From contig NZ_CP049872.1 in assembly GCF_011302915.1 (NCBI RefSeq), forward strand, positions 1,798,001 through 1,862,000: 64,000 nt of DNA, given 5' to 3'. The position numbers and the translations under genes were made by a program. Below, one piece after another: positions 55,443-64,000 of this stretch. This DNA is from Thermomonas sp. HDW16. GTDB taxonomy: Bacteria; Pseudomonadota; Gammaproteobacteria; Xanthomonadales; Xanthomonadaceae. Within the stretch, counting starts at the first letter, position 1. Every line of letters begins with the position of its first letter. The notes under the pieces are model-generated. The model had not been told where the DNA came from, did not search any database, and was given only the letters and a program-made list of their open reading frames with translations.

Positions 55443-57667
55443 GCGCGCACGACCTCCACCTTGGCCGAGGCCGCCAGCGGCGCGGTCGCACCGTAGCCGG
55501 ACTCGATCCACGCACAGCCCGGTCCGACGCGGTCATCGATCGCGACCTGCAGGGTCGCGGTACCCACACGGTTGGCCAACTTCGCCATCGCGCCATCGGC
55601 AAGGCCCGTTGCTGCGGCATCGGCGGCATTCAGCACCACGCGAGCGCCGAACGTGAGCGGATGTTCCTGCAGTGCCTGCGCACGACGAACCACGCCGTCG
55701 ACGCGGTAGATCGCCTGCGAGACTGCGACTTCGAATCCGTTGCCGCCCTGCTCCACCGCTTTGCCAGCTGCTGCCTTGACCGCCTTCGGCGCGATGCCGG
55801 CACGCAAGCCGGCCAAATCGGTGAACTCGAAACCCGGCAGCGACAACTCGGTGGCGAGCGCGCGCAGCACGCGCCAACCCGGACGCGCCTGACCCGGCAG
55901 CTTGCCGGCTACCGCAGTGACCTGCGCCTTGCCTTCCAGGTTGGTCAGTGTCGCTTCGATTTCCGGCAGCGCGCCGATCGGCAGGATCACATCGGCGACG
56001 CGGCGAGTGCTCTGGCAAGCGAACTGGCTGAACGCCACCACCTGCGCGTCGCCCAGCGCTTTGAGCGCGGCGTGCTGGTCGGCGAAATCCAGGCCCGGTT
56101 CGATGCCGTAGATCACATAGGCGCTGCGCTGGTCGCGCAGCATCGACTGCGCATCGTGCGCAGTCGGCAGCACGCCATGCTGCGACAGGCCCAGTGCATT
56201 CGCGCCCTGCGGGATGCGGCACAAATTTGCATTCTTCGCCGAAGCGAAATCGGCGGCGGCCTTGCGGATCGCCGACGCATGCACGGAGTTTTCGGCCACG
56301 CCGCCGACGATCACCGCGACATGCGCGGCATCGCCGAGTTCGAGCTTGCCCAACGCCGCGGCCAGCTGCGACGGCGGCACGATGCTGCGCGATGCGATGG
56401 GGAACGCGAAATCGAAATCGACCGGGTTGACCACATGCACCTTGGCACCGCGCAACGTGGCCCGGCGCACGCGATGGTGCAGCAGCGGCACTTCGAAGCG
56501 CAGGTTGGAGCCGACGATGACGATGGCATCGGCTTTCTCAAGCTCCGCCACCGGCATCGCGAAAGCTTCGGCGGTCGCGCCATCGGACAGGTCGAGCTGG
56601 CCGATGCGGTGGTCGAGGTTGCCGGTGCCCAGTGCATCGGCCAGGCGAGCAAGCAAGGCGCCCTCCTCGTTCGAGGTGGACGGATGCACCAGCATGCCGA
56701 GGTCACCGGCAGCGTTGTCGCGCAGGACCTTCGCGGCCTTGGCCAGCGCTTCTTCCCACGAGGCTTCGCGGAAACCGTCGCCGTCACGGATCAGCGGCAC
56801 TTGCGCGCGGTCTTCGGCGTACAGGCCTTCATGCGCGTAACGGTCGCGATCCGAGATCCAGCACTCGTTCACCGGCTCGTTGTCACGCGGCACGCTGCGC
56901 AGGATCTCGCCGCGGCGCACGTGGTGGAACAGGTTGCTGCCCAGCGCATCGTGGTAGCCCAGCGACGGCTTGGCGGTCAGTTCCCACGGACGCGCCTTGA
57001 AGCGGAACACCTTGTTGGTCAGCGCGCCGACCGGGCAGACATCGATCACGTTGCCGGACAGTTCGGTGGTCAGCGGCTTGCCGTCGAAGGTGCCGATCTG
57101 CAGCTTCTCGCCGCGCTGCATGCCGCCGAGCTCGTAGGTGCCGGCGATGTCCGCGGTGAAGCGCACGCAGCGCGTGCACTGGATGCAGCGGGTCATGTCG
57201 CTGGCGACCAGCGGGCCCATGTCCTCATCGGCGACGACGCGCTTACGCTCAACGAAGCGACTGACAGAACGGCCATAACCCAGCGAAAGATCCTGCAATT
57301 CGCATTCGCCGCCCTGGTCGCAGATCGGGCAGTCCAGCGGATGGTTGATCAGCAGGAATTCCATCACGTTGCGCTGCGACTTCAACGCCTTGTCGCTGCG
57401 CGTCGCGATCTTCATGCCGTCCATCACCGGCGTGGCGCAAGCCGGCGCCGGCTTCGGCATCTTCTCGACCTCGACCAGGCACATGCGGCAGTTGGCCGCG
57501 ATCGGCAACTTGTCGTGGTAGCAGAAACGCGGGATCGGGATGCCGGCCTTGTCGGCGGCCTGGATGATCATCGAGCCCTTGGGCGCGGCCAGTTCGTTGC
57601 CGTCGATGAAGACGGTGACGTGGTCGGGCGGCAGGTTCGGATTGACCGGGGACGGAGGCGTGCTCAT
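55439..57667 (-). CDS. nuoG: NADH-quinone oxidoreductase subunit G
   Basis: NuoG carries several iron-sulfur clusters of the peripheral arm. The 742-residue product begins with a [2Fe-2S] ferredoxin domain ([20 protein letters not shown]), then the His-Cys3 segment [18 protein letters not shown], two tetranuclear sites (CIQCTRC and the later VCPVG), and a molybdopterin-like C-terminal domain in which no molybdenum is expected. It overlaps nuoF and nuoH by ATGA at both ends. Confidence 0.97.
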   Translation of the reverse strand: MSTPPSPVNPNLPPDHVTVFIDGNELAAPKGSMIIQAADKAGIPIPRFCYHDKLPIAANCRMCLVEVEKMPKPAPACATPVMDGMKIATRSDKALKSQRNVMEFLLINHPLDCPICDQGGECELQDLSLGYGRSVSRFVERKRVVADEDMGPLVASDMTRCIQCTRCVRFTADIAGTYELGGMQRGEKLQIGTFDGKPLTTELSGNVIDVCPVGALTNKVFRFKARPWELTAKPSLGYHDALGSNLFHHVRRGEILRSVPRDNEPVNECWISDRDRYAHEGLYAEDRAQVPLIRDGDGFREASWEEALAKAAKVLRDNAAGDLGMLVHPSTSNEEGALLARLADALGTGNLDHRIGQLDLSDGATAEAFAMPVAELEKADAIVIVGSNLRFEVPLLHHRVRRATLRGAKVHVVNPVDFDFAFPIASRSIVPPSQLAAALGKLELGDAAHVAVIVGGVAENSVHASAIRKAAADFASAKNANLCRIPQGANALGLSQHGVLPTAHDAQSMLRDQRSAYVIYGIEPGLDFADQHAALKALGDAQVVAFSQFACQSTRRVADVILPIGALPEIEATLTNLEGKAQVTAVAGKLPGQARPGWRVLRALATELSLPGFEFTDLAGLRAGIAPKAVKAAAGKAVEQGGNGFEVAVSQAIYRVDGVVRRAQALQEHPLTFGARVVLNAADAAATGLADGAMAKLANRVGTATLQVAIDDRVGPGCAWIESGYGATAPLAASAKVEVVRA

Positions 57668-59031
57668 GCCGCGACCTCCACGGTCTTGATCAAGGTGCCT
57701 GCGCGTTCGTCGTCGACGTAGAAACGTCCGTTCACGATGGCGTATTCGAATTCGTGCCAGAAGTGGCGCAGGAAGCCCTGCACCGGCCACGCCGCGGCTT
57801 CGCCGAAGGCGCAGATGGTGTGGCCTTCGATCTGCCCGGCGGCAGCGCGCAGCATCTGCAGGTCGTCGATGGTCGCTTCGAAATCGGCGATGCGGGTCAG
57901 CATGCGGTACATCCAGCCGGTACCTTCGCGGCACGGGGTGCACTGACCGCAGGACTCGGCGTAGTAGAAGCGCGCGATGCGTTGGCAGGCGCGCACCATG
58001 CAAGTGGTCTCGTCCATCACGATGACCGCGCCCGAGCCCAGGCCGGAACCGGCCTTCTGGATGCTGTCGTAGTCCATCGTGCAGGCCATCATCACGTCCG
58101 CCGGCAATACCGGCATCGACGAACCGCCGGGAATCACACCCTTCAGTTTGTGGCCATTGCGCACGCCGCCGGCCATCGCCAGCAGGTCGGCGAATGGGGT
58201 GCCGAGGCGGATTTCGTAGTTGCCCGGCTTGTTGACGTGGCCTGACACCGAGAAGATCTTCGGGCCACCGTTGTTCGGCTTGCCCAAGTTCGCGAACCAC
58301 TCCGCGCCGTTGCGCACGATGGCCGGGACCGAGGCATAGGTCTCGGTGTTGTTGATGGTGGTCGGCTTGCCGTACAGGCCGAAATTGGCCGGGAACGGCG
58401 GCTTGTAGCGCGGCTGGCCCTTCTTGCCTTCCAGCGATTCCATCAGCGCGGTTTCTTCGCCGCAGATGTAGGCGCCGGCGCCGAGTGCGTTGTACAGGTC
58501 GATGTCGATGCCGGAGCCCAGGATATTCTTGCCCAGCCAGCCGTTCGCGTAAGCCTCGCGGGTGGCTTCTTCCAGGTGCTCGAACGGCTCGTGGTGGAAT
58601 TCGCCGCGAAGGTAGTTGTAGGCAACCGTCGAACCGGTGGCGTAGCAGGCGATCGCCATGCCCTCGATCACCGCATGCGGGTTGTAGCGCAGGATGTCGC
58701 GATCCTTGGCCGTGCCCGGTTCGGATTCGTCCGAGTTGCACAGGATGTACTTCTGCCCCGGGCCCTTCGGCATGAAGCTCCACTTCAGGCCGGTCGGGAA
58801 ACCCGCGCCGCCGCGGCCGCGCAGGCCGGAGGCCTTGACCATCTCGATGACGGCGGCCGGCTCGATCTTCTCCTCGAGGATCTTGCGCAGCGCGCTGTAA
58901 CCACCGGTCTTCAGGTAGTTCTCGTACGACCACGGCTTGTCGAAATGCAGCGTGGTGTAGACCACGCTGTGTTCCGACGGCGCCGGGCCGACCGGGCCGT
59001 AGCCCTCGGAATTGTGCGAATGACCGCCCAT
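57664..59031 (-). CDS. nuoF: NADH-quinone oxidoreductase subunit F
   Basis: NuoF binds NADH and FMN. The 455-residue product shows the glycine-rich FMN/NADH loops ([13 protein letters not shown] and [13 protein letters not shown]) and the N3 cluster ligands [10 protein letters not shown] followed by the later Cys near HTICAF. The start MGGHSHNS was chosen because it shares one base with the nuoE stop (TAATG). The first 20 residues are a His/Gly/Ser-rich extension. Confidence 0.97.
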   Translation of the reverse strand: MGGHSHNSEGYGPVGPAPSEHSVVYTTLHFDKPWSYENYLKTGGYSALRKILEEKIEPAAVIEMVKASGLRGRGGAGFPTGLKWSFMPKGPGQKYILCNSDESEPGTAKDRDILRYNPHAVIEGMAIACYATGSTVAYNYLRGEFHHEPFEHLEEATREAYANGWLGKNILGSGIDIDLYNALGAGAYICGEETALMESLEGKKGQPRYKPPFPANFGLYGKPTTINNTETYASVPAIVRNGAEWFANLGKPNNGGPKIFSVSGHVNKPGNYEIRLGTPFADLLAMAGGVRNGHKLKGVIPGGSSMPVLPADVMMACTMDYDSIQKAGSGLGSGAVIVMDETTCMVRACQRIARFYYAESCGQCTPCREGTGWMYRMLTRIADFEATIDDLQMLRAAAGQIEGHTICAFGEAAAWPVQGFLRHFWHEFEYAIVNGRFYVDDERAGTLIKTVEVAA

Positions 59032-59558
59032 TACTTCAGCCCGTCCAGCAGCTCGTCCACCTTCGCGGTGTCGAGCTTCTCGTGGTAATGCCCGTTGATC
59101 ACCACCACCGGCGCGCCGCAGCACGCGGCCACGCATTCTTCCTCACGCTTGAGGTAGACGCGACCATCGGCGGTGGAACCGCCCAGCTTGCAGCCCAGCT
59201 TCTTCTCGGCGTGCGCGACCAGGTCTTCGGCGCCGTTCAACCAGCAGCTGATGTTGGTGCAGAAAGCCACGTTGTTGCGGCCGACTTTTTCGGTCTCGAA
59301 CATCGAGTAGAAAGTCGCTACTTCATAGGCCCACACCGGCGGCAGGTCCAGGTACTTGGCCACCGCGGCGATGAGCTCATCGCTCAGCCAGCCGCCGTTC
59401 TGTTCCTGTGCCGCGAACAAGCCCTGCAGCACCGCGGAACGCTTGCGGTCGGCCGGGAATTTTTCCAGCCAGTGGTCGATATGCGCGCGCGTCTCGCCCG
59501 ACAGTGCCACCATCGGGTCGACGTTGCGGCAGGCCTCGAAATTGCCCGTCGCCTTCAT
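59031..59558 (-). CDS. nuoE: NADH-quinone oxidoreductase subunit E
   Basis: NuoE holds the [2Fe-2S] cluster N1a next to NuoF. The 175-residue thioredoxin-like protein has the four ligands in CTNISC and CVAACCGAP. The N-terminal helical bundle ([22 protein letters not shown]) is normal. It overlaps nuoD by ATGA. Confidence 0.97.
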   Translation of the reverse strand: MKATGNFEACRNVDPMVALSGETRAHIDHWLEKFPADRKRSAVLQGLFAAQEQNGGWLSDELIAAVAKYLDLPPVWAYEVATFYSMFETEKVGRNNVAFCTNISCWLNGAEDLVAHAEKKLGCKLGGSTADGRVYLKREEECVAACCGAPVVVINGHYHEKLDTAKVDELLDGLK

Positions 59559-60859
59559 CGATCAACCTCACCAAACACGATGTCATAGGTGCCGATCATG
59601 GCCACCACGTCGGCCAGCATGTGGCCCTTCACGATCTCGTCCATCGACGACAAGTGGGCGAAGCCCGGCGCACGCAAGTGGCAGCGGAACGGCTTGTTGG
59701 CGCCGTCGCTGACCAGGTAGCAGCCGAATTCGCCCTTCGGCGCTTCCACCGCGGCATAGGTCTCGCCAGCGGGAACGGAATAGCCTTCGGAAAACAGCTT
59801 GAAGTGATGGATGAGGGCTTCCATGTCGTCCTTCATCGCTTCACGCGACGGCGGCGACACCTTGTAGTTGTCCAGCATCACCGGACCCGGGTTGGCCTTC
59901 AGCCACGCCACGCATTGCTTGATGATGCGGGTGGACTGGCGCATCTCGGCGATGCGCACCAGGTAGCGGTCGTAACAGTCGCCCTTGACGCCGACCGGGA
60001 TGTCGAAATCGACTTCCGCGTACTTCGCGTACGGCTGCTTCTTGCGCAGGTCCCAGGCCACGCCGGAGCCGCGCAGCATCGGGCCGGTCATGCCCCAGGC
60101 CATCGCCTGTTCCGGCGGGATCACGCCGATGCCGACCGTGCGCTGCTTCCAGATGCGATTGTCGGTGAGCAGGGTTTCGTACTCGTCGACGCGCTTCGGG
60201 AAGTCTTCGCAGAAATGCTCGATGTAATCCAGCAGCGAGCCTTCGCGCCACTCGTTGAAGCGCTTGAGCTTGGCGCCCTTGCGCCACGGCGATTCCTTGT
60301 ACTTCGGCATCGTCGCCGGCAGATCGCGGTAAACGCCACCCGGACGGTAATAGGTCGCGTGCATGCGCGCGCCGCTGACCGCCTCGTAGCAGTCCATCAG
60401 CTCTTCGCGTTCGCGGAAGGCGTACAGGAACACCGCCATCGCGCCGAGGTCGAGCGCGTTGCTACCCACCCACATCAGGTGGTTCAGGATGCGGGTGATC
60501 TCGTCGAACATGGTGCGGATCCACTGCGCGCGTTCCGGCGCCTCGATCCCCATCAGTCGTTCGATCGCAAGCACGTAGGCGTGCTCGTTGCACATCATCG
60601 ACACGTAATCCAGGCGATCCATGTAGCCGATCGACTGGTTGAACGGCTTGGACTCGGCCAGCTTCTCGGTACCGCGATGCAACAGGCCGATATGCGGATC
60701 GGCGCGGCGGATCACTTCGCCGTCCATTTCCAGGATCAGGCGCAGCACGCCATGCGCGGCCGGATGCTGCGGGCCGAAGTTCAGCGTGTAGTTGCGGATT
60801 TCCTGGCGGGCTTCCGCCGGATTGCTGGCGAACAGCTCGGAATTCGGGACAGCGTTCAT
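59555..60859 (-). CDS. nuoD: NADH-quinone oxidoreductase subunit D
   Basis: The 434-residue subunit lines the quinone pocket with NuoB. Landmarks are [14 protein letters not shown] near the N-terminus with the quinone-ligating His, DRLDYVSMM, and the C-terminal [18 protein letters not shown]. It is separate from nuoC here (they are fused in E. coli) and overlaps it by ATGA. Confidence 0.97.
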   Translation of the reverse strand: MNAVPNSELFASNPAEARQEIRNYTLNFGPQHPAAHGVLRLILEMDGEVIRRADPHIGLLHRGTEKLAESKPFNQSIGYMDRLDYVSMMCNEHAYVLAIERLMGIEAPERAQWIRTMFDEITRILNHLMWVGSNALDLGAMAVFLYAFREREELMDCYEAVSGARMHATYYRPGGVYRDLPATMPKYKESPWRKGAKLKRFNEWREGSLLDYIEHFCEDFPKRVDEYETLLTDNRIWKQRTVGIGVIPPEQAMAWGMTGPMLRGSGVAWDLRKKQPYAKYAEVDFDIPVGVKGDCYDRYLVRIAEMRQSTRIIKQCVAWLKANPGPVMLDNYKVSPPSREAMKDDMEALIHHFKLFSEGYSVPAGETYAAVEAPKGEFGCYLVSDGANKPFRCHLRAPGFAHLSSMDEIVKGHMLADVVAMIGTYDIVFGEVDR

Positions 60860-61617
60860 CGACGGCCCTCCCGATCAAGGATCTTGGCGCCACTTTCGCC
60901 GCTGGCCGTTGCGAAACGGGCGTCATCGCGCACTACGCGCGGCACGCCGACACGCGGCTCGACCGAGGTCACCGGTTCATACACCACGCGCTTCTTCTCG
61001 GCGTCGTAGCGGACTTCGACATTGCCGATCAGCGGGAAATCCTTGCGGAACGGATGGCCGACGAAACCGTAGTCGGTCAGGATCCGGCGCAAATCCGGAT
61101 GCCCTTCGAAGATGATGCCGAACAGGTCGAAGGTCTCGCGTTCGAACCAGTTCACGCCCGGCCACACGTGCACCAGCGAAGGCACGACCGGCAGGCTGTT
61201 GTCGGTGGCGAAACAGCGCACGCGCACGCGTCGGTTGTGCTTGACCGAGAGCAGTTGCAGCACGGCGGCATAGCGCTTGCCCTGGATATCGGCGTCCGGT
61301 GCATCGGTGCCGGGCTGGGCGACTTCGTGGCTGGGCTGCTCGCCCCACTTGAAGCGGCCCGGGCCCTGGCCTTCCACGCCACGGCTGAAGCCTTCGTTGG
61401 AGACGCCTTTGGTCTCCCACTCGTCATCGCCATAACCCATGTAATCGACGCCACACAGGTCGATGAAGGTGTCGAAACCGAATTCATCGCGCAGCGCGGT
61501 GCAGGTTGCCAGCCAATTGCTGGCCGCAACGTCCAACCCCACTTCGCCGCGCGGCTGCGCGACCTGTACCGCGGCCTCGCCGAAGCGCGCCGCCAATTCC
61601 TTCGCCAATGCGCTCAT
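60856..61617 (-). CDS. nuoC: NADH-quinone oxidoreductase subunit C
   Basis: The 253-residue peripheral-arm subunit has the NuoC core: [53 protein letters not shown]. The C-terminal part after GNVEVRYD is a longer, basic tail. Start MSALAKE overlaps the nuoB stop (ATGA); an in-frame extension upstream is within nuoB. Confidence 0.96.
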   Translation of the reverse strand: MSALAKELAARFGEAAVQVAQPRGEVGLDVAASNWLATCTALRDEFGFDTFIDLCGVDYMGYGDDEWETKGVSNEGFSRGVEGQGPGRFKWGEQPSHEVAQPGTDAPDADIQGKRYAAVLQLLSVKHNRRVRVRCFATDNSLPVVPSLVHVWPGVNWFERETFDLFGIIFEGHPDLRRILTDYGFVGHPFRKDFPLIGNVEVRYDAEKKRVVYEPVTSVEPRVGVPRVVRDDARFATASGESGAKILDREGRR

Positions 61618-62201
61618 GCGCGCGCACCCTCGGGGCGCTCGCCACCCGCGAACGGGTTCTGCTCGAGCCGGCGGATTTTCTTCTGCAGCTGCAGGATGCC
61701 GTAGACCAGCGCTTCGGCGGTCGGCGGGCAGCCCGGCACGTACACGTCCACCGGCACGATGCGGTCGCAGCCGCGCACGACGGAATAGGAATAGTGGTAG
61801 TAGCCGCCGCCATTGGCGCAGCTGCCCATCGAGATCACCCACTTCGGGTCGGGCATCTGGTCGTAGACCTTGCGCAGCGCCGGGGCCATCTTGTTGCACA
61901 GGGTGCCGGCCACGATCATCACGTCGGACTGGCGCGGCGACGGGCGGAACACCACGCCGTAGCGGTCCAGGTCCAGGCGCGCGGCGCCGGCGTGCATCAT
62001 TTCAACGGCACAGCAGGCCAGGCCGAAGGTCATCGGCCACATCGAGCCGGTGCGCGCCCAGTTCCACAGCGCGTCCATGCTGGTGGTGACGAAACCGTGC
62101 TGCAGCAGCGGGTTGTCGTCGCCCGGGCGCAGGATGTCGTCAAGCCGGCCTTCCGGCACCGGGTTGTGCATCAGCCCGGAGAGGGTCTCGCTCACTCCCA
62201 T
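61614..62201 (-). CDS. nuoB: NADH-quinone oxidoreductase subunit B
   Basis: NuoB carries cluster N2, the last before quinone. The 195-residue protein shows the ligands in [18 protein letters not shown] and VPGCPP. The start MGVSETL lies within the last codons of nuoA (10-base overlap); earlier in-frame sequence is nuoA. Confidence 0.97.
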   Translation of the reverse strand: MGVSETLSGLMHNPVPEGRLDDILRPGDDNPLLQHGFVTTSMDALWNWARTGSMWPMTFGLACCAVEMMHAGAARLDLDRYGVVFRPSPRQSDVMIVAGTLCNKMAPALRKVYDQMPDPKWVISMGSCANGGGYYHYSYSVVRGCDRIVPVDVYVPGCPPTAEALVYGILQLQKKIRRLEQNPFAGGERPEGARA

Positions 62202-62548
62202 TCCAGGGCTCCCTTCTTCCACACGTAGATGAAACCGATCAGCAGCAGGCTCAGGAACACGCCCATCTCGACCAGGCCGAACACGCCCAATTCGCGGAAT
62301 ACCAGCGCCCACGGGAAGACGAAGGCGATTTCCAGGTCGAACACGATGAACAGGATCGCGACCAGGTAATAGCGCACGTCGAACTGGCCACGTGCGTTCT
62401 CGAACGCACTGAAGCCACATTCGTACGGGGAGAGTTTCTCCGCACTCGGGCGCTTGGGGCCCAAGACGTTGCCAACGATGATCAGGGCAATCCCGATTCC
62501 GGTGGCAACGATCAGGAACAGCAAAGTCGGCAGGTATTCGGCCAGCAC
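62192..62548 (-). CDS. nuoA: NADH-quinone oxidoreductase subunit A
   Basis: The 118-residue membrane subunit has three helices and the conserved loop between the first two, [22 protein letters not shown], with the reactive Cys. It starts with GTG, preceded by AGAGG. It is the first gene of the nuo operon, 122 bp from the uup gene. Confidence 0.96.
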   Translation of the reverse strand: MLAEYLPTLLFLIVATGIGIALIIVGNVLGPKRPSAEKLSPYECGFSAFENARGQFDVRYYLVAILFIVFDLEIAFVFPWALVFRELGVFGLVEMGVFLSLLLIGFIYVWKKGALEWE

Positions 62549-62607
62549 GCGCGCCTCTGTCTTCTTATGGGGCTAGCTGGCACAAGGCCGCTCGCTTTAT
62601 CCGCAAT

Positions 62608-62613
62608 AGTGTA
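62608..62613 (-). promoter_or_regulatory. Candidate -10 element of the nuo operon
   Basis: TACACT on the minus strand lies 60 nt before nuoA in the only gap of this block; no good -35 was seen. Confidence 0.3.
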
Positions 62614-62619
62614 GCCGGC

Positions 62620-62644
62620 CCGGGTCAGGCACGGCCAGACCCGG
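62620..62644 (-). terminator. Possible terminator hairpin after uup
   Basis: CCGGGTC / GACCCGG (7 bp) with an 11-nt loop lies 26 bp after the uup stop and before the nuo operon. No T-tract follows, so function is uncertain. Confidence 0.35.
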
Positions 62645-62670
62645 ACGCATTTGCCCGGATGAAATCGTGA

Positions 62671-64000
62671 TCAACTGCCTTCCAGCTCTTCCCAGCGTGC
62701 GTAAGCGGCATCCAGCTCGGCCTGTGCAGCAGCCAAGGCCGCATTGTCCGCCGTGACCGCCACGGCATCGCGCTGGTAATAGCCGGCTTCGCCCATCCGC
62801 GAGGTGAAAGCGGCCACCTGCGTTTCCAGCGCCTCGATCCGCGCCGGCAGCGCCTCCAGCTCGCGCTGCACCTTGAAGCTCAGCTTGGGTTTCGCTGCCG
62901 GCGGCGGCACGGAGGCGGTCGGCGGCACGTTTTGCAAAGCCTGCGGCCTGGCCGACTCCGCGACAGCGGCGACGTCCCGCTGCCGGAGCCAATCGCTGTA
63001 GCCACCGACGTATTCGCCAATGCGGCCATCGCCCTCCATGACGATGGTGGACGTCACCACATTGTCGAGGAAGTCGCGGTCGTGGCTGACCAGCAGCAGG
63101 GTGCCGGGGTAGTCGGCCAGCAACTCTTCCAGCAACTCCAGCGTTTCGACGTCGAGGTCGTTGGTTGGTTCGTCCATCACCAGCAGGTTGGACGGCTGGG
63201 CGAACAGCCGCGCCAGCAGCAACCGATTGCGTTCGCCGCCGGACAGGCGGGTGATCGGCGCGCGCGCGCTTTCCGGGGTGAACAGGAAGTCCTGCAGGTA
63301 GCCGACGATGTGCTTCTGCTTGCCCCCCACCTCGATGAACTCGCGGCCTTCGGCCACGTTCTCGATGGCGTTCCAGTCCTCGCGCAGGGTGGCGCGGTAC
63401 TGGTCGAAATAGGCCACCTGCAACTGGGTGCCCTGGCGGATTTCGCCAGTCTGCGGCTGCAACTGGCCCAGCAGCAGCTTCAGCAAGGTGGTCTTGCCGC
63501 TGCCGTTGGGGCCGACCAGACCAATGCGGTCGCCGCGCAGGATCGTGGTCGAGAAATCGCGTACCAGCGCATTGCTGCCGTGGGCGAAGCCCACCTCCTT
63601 CGCTTCGATCACCTTCTTGCCGGATTCACCGGCCTGCGCGGTGGCCATCTTCACGTTGCCGGTCTGCGCGCGGCGTTCGGCGCGTTCGTTGCGCATCGCC
63701 TTCAGGCGGCGCACGCGGCCTTCATCGCGCGTCCTGCGGGCCTTGATGCCCTGCCGGATCCACACTTCCTCCTGCGCCAGCAGCTTGTCGAAACGCGCGT
63801 TTTCCTGCGCTTCGGCGTTCAGGCGCTCTTCCTTGCGCCGAACATAGTTGTCCCAATCACCAGGCCAGCTGGTGACCTGGCCGCGATCGATTTCGACGAT
63901 GCGGGTCGCCAGCGCGCGCAGGAAGCGGCGGTCGTGGGTGACGAACAGCAGCGCCCCGCTCCACTGCTTGAGGAAACCTTCCAGCCAGTCGATGGCGGCG
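62671..64000 (-). CDS. uup: ABC-F family ATPase Uup, N-terminus beyond window
   Basis: Uup-type ABC-F proteins are soluble ATPases with two nucleotide-binding domains that act on ribosomes or DNA structures. The visible 442 residues include the end of the first domain (FVTHDRRFL), the ABC-F linker (WIRQGIKARRTRDEGRV), and a complete second domain: Walker A GPNGSGKT, signature LSGGERNR, Walker B LLVMDEPTNDLD, and SHDRDFL. A C-terminal coiled coil (about the last 75 residues) marks Uup rather than EttA. The gene continues past the right edge. Confidence 0.92.
   Translation of the reverse strand, partial: AAIDWLEGFLKQWSGALLFVTHDRRFLRALATRIVEIDRGQVTSWPGDWDNYVRRKEERLNAEAQENARFDKLLAQEEVWIRQGIKARRTRDEGRVRRLKAMRNERAERRAQTGNVKMATAQAGESGKKVIEAKEVGFAHGSNALVRDFSTTILRGDRIGLVGPNGSGKTTLLKLLLGQLQPQTGEIRQGTQLQVAYFDQYRATLREDWNAIENVAEGREFIEVGGKQKHIVGYLQDFLFTPESARAPITRLSGGERNRLLLARLFAQPSNLLVMDEPTNDLDVETLELLEELLADYPGTLLLVSHDRDFLDNVVTSTIVMEGDGRIGEYVGGYSDWLRQRDVAAVAESARPQALQNVPPTASVPPPAAKPKLSFKVQRELEALPARIEALETQVAAFTSRMGEAGYYQRDAVAVTADNAALAAAQAELDAAYARWEELEGS

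Noticed and set aside
1..64000. Mobile elements, prophage, CRISPR arrays, defence systems
   Set aside because: No transposase, integrase, phage structural gene, repeat array or nuclease/methylase cassette was seen; gene order over most of the window is typical chromosomal core.

Overview
The window is chromosomal DNA of a high-GC gammaproteobacterium, most likely from the Xanthomonadaceae/Lysobacteraceae (Lysobacter, Luteimonas or Thermomonas type). The indicators are a class III PHA synthase (PhaC+PhaE), a MetX-type acyltransferase, an initiator tRNA-rimP-nusA-infB-rbfA-truB-rpsO-pnp block in the order known from E. coli, and an alpha-amino-acid ester hydrolase resembling the Xanthomonas citri enzyme. 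No phage, insertion sequence, CRISPR array or rRNA operon was seen.

Layout. 1-6.5 kb: the end of a cytochrome c gene, azurin, and the cytochrome c maturation genes ccmCDEFGHI. ccmF carries a one-base frameshift at an A6 run. 6.6-8.6 kb: metX, a cysteine dioxygenase and tRNA-Leu(CAA). 8.8-22.8 kb: a polyhydroxyalkanoate/3-hydroxybutyrate region. It holds a membrane protein with a HExxH motif, phaC, phaE, a CDP-alcohol phosphatidyltransferase, a lipoprotein 3HB-oligomer hydrolase, 3HB dehydrogenase, a CrbS/CrbR-like two-component pair (the kinase has a solute-symporter sensor), a TonB-dependent receptor and a GntP-family permease. 22.9-34.6 kb: separate genes for an unknown membrane protein, DinB, an amino-ester hydrolase, an MFS symporter, Tex, a thioredoxin-NhaA fusion, a beta-lactamase-fold hydrolase and a small oxidoreductase-like protein.

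34.6-38.5 kb: nrdAB (class Ia ribonucleotide reductase) behind a long leader with a cobalamin riboswitch and a good promoter. 38.5-47.8 kb: the translation/RNA-processing block from pnp back to the initiator tRNA, all on the minus strand. 47.8-62.5 kb: the complete fourteen-gene nuoA-N operon for respiratory complex I, tightly packed and often overlapping by ATGA. 62.7 kb to the right edge: the 3' part of an ABC-F ATPase (uup).

How the parts work together. The ccm genes make the c-type cytochromes that, with azurin and complex I, form the respiratory chain. The PHA genes store carbon; the hydrolase, dehydrogenase, permease and perhaps the TonB receptor may recover 3-hydroxybutyrate from oligomers, with the two-component pair possibly sensing short-chain carbon supply (inference). 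The B12 riboswitch predicts a B12-dependent class II ribonucleotide reductase elsewhere in the genome. Two anomalies at homopolymer runs (ccmF, and an initiator tRNA one nucleotide short) suggest possible indel errors in the assembly.
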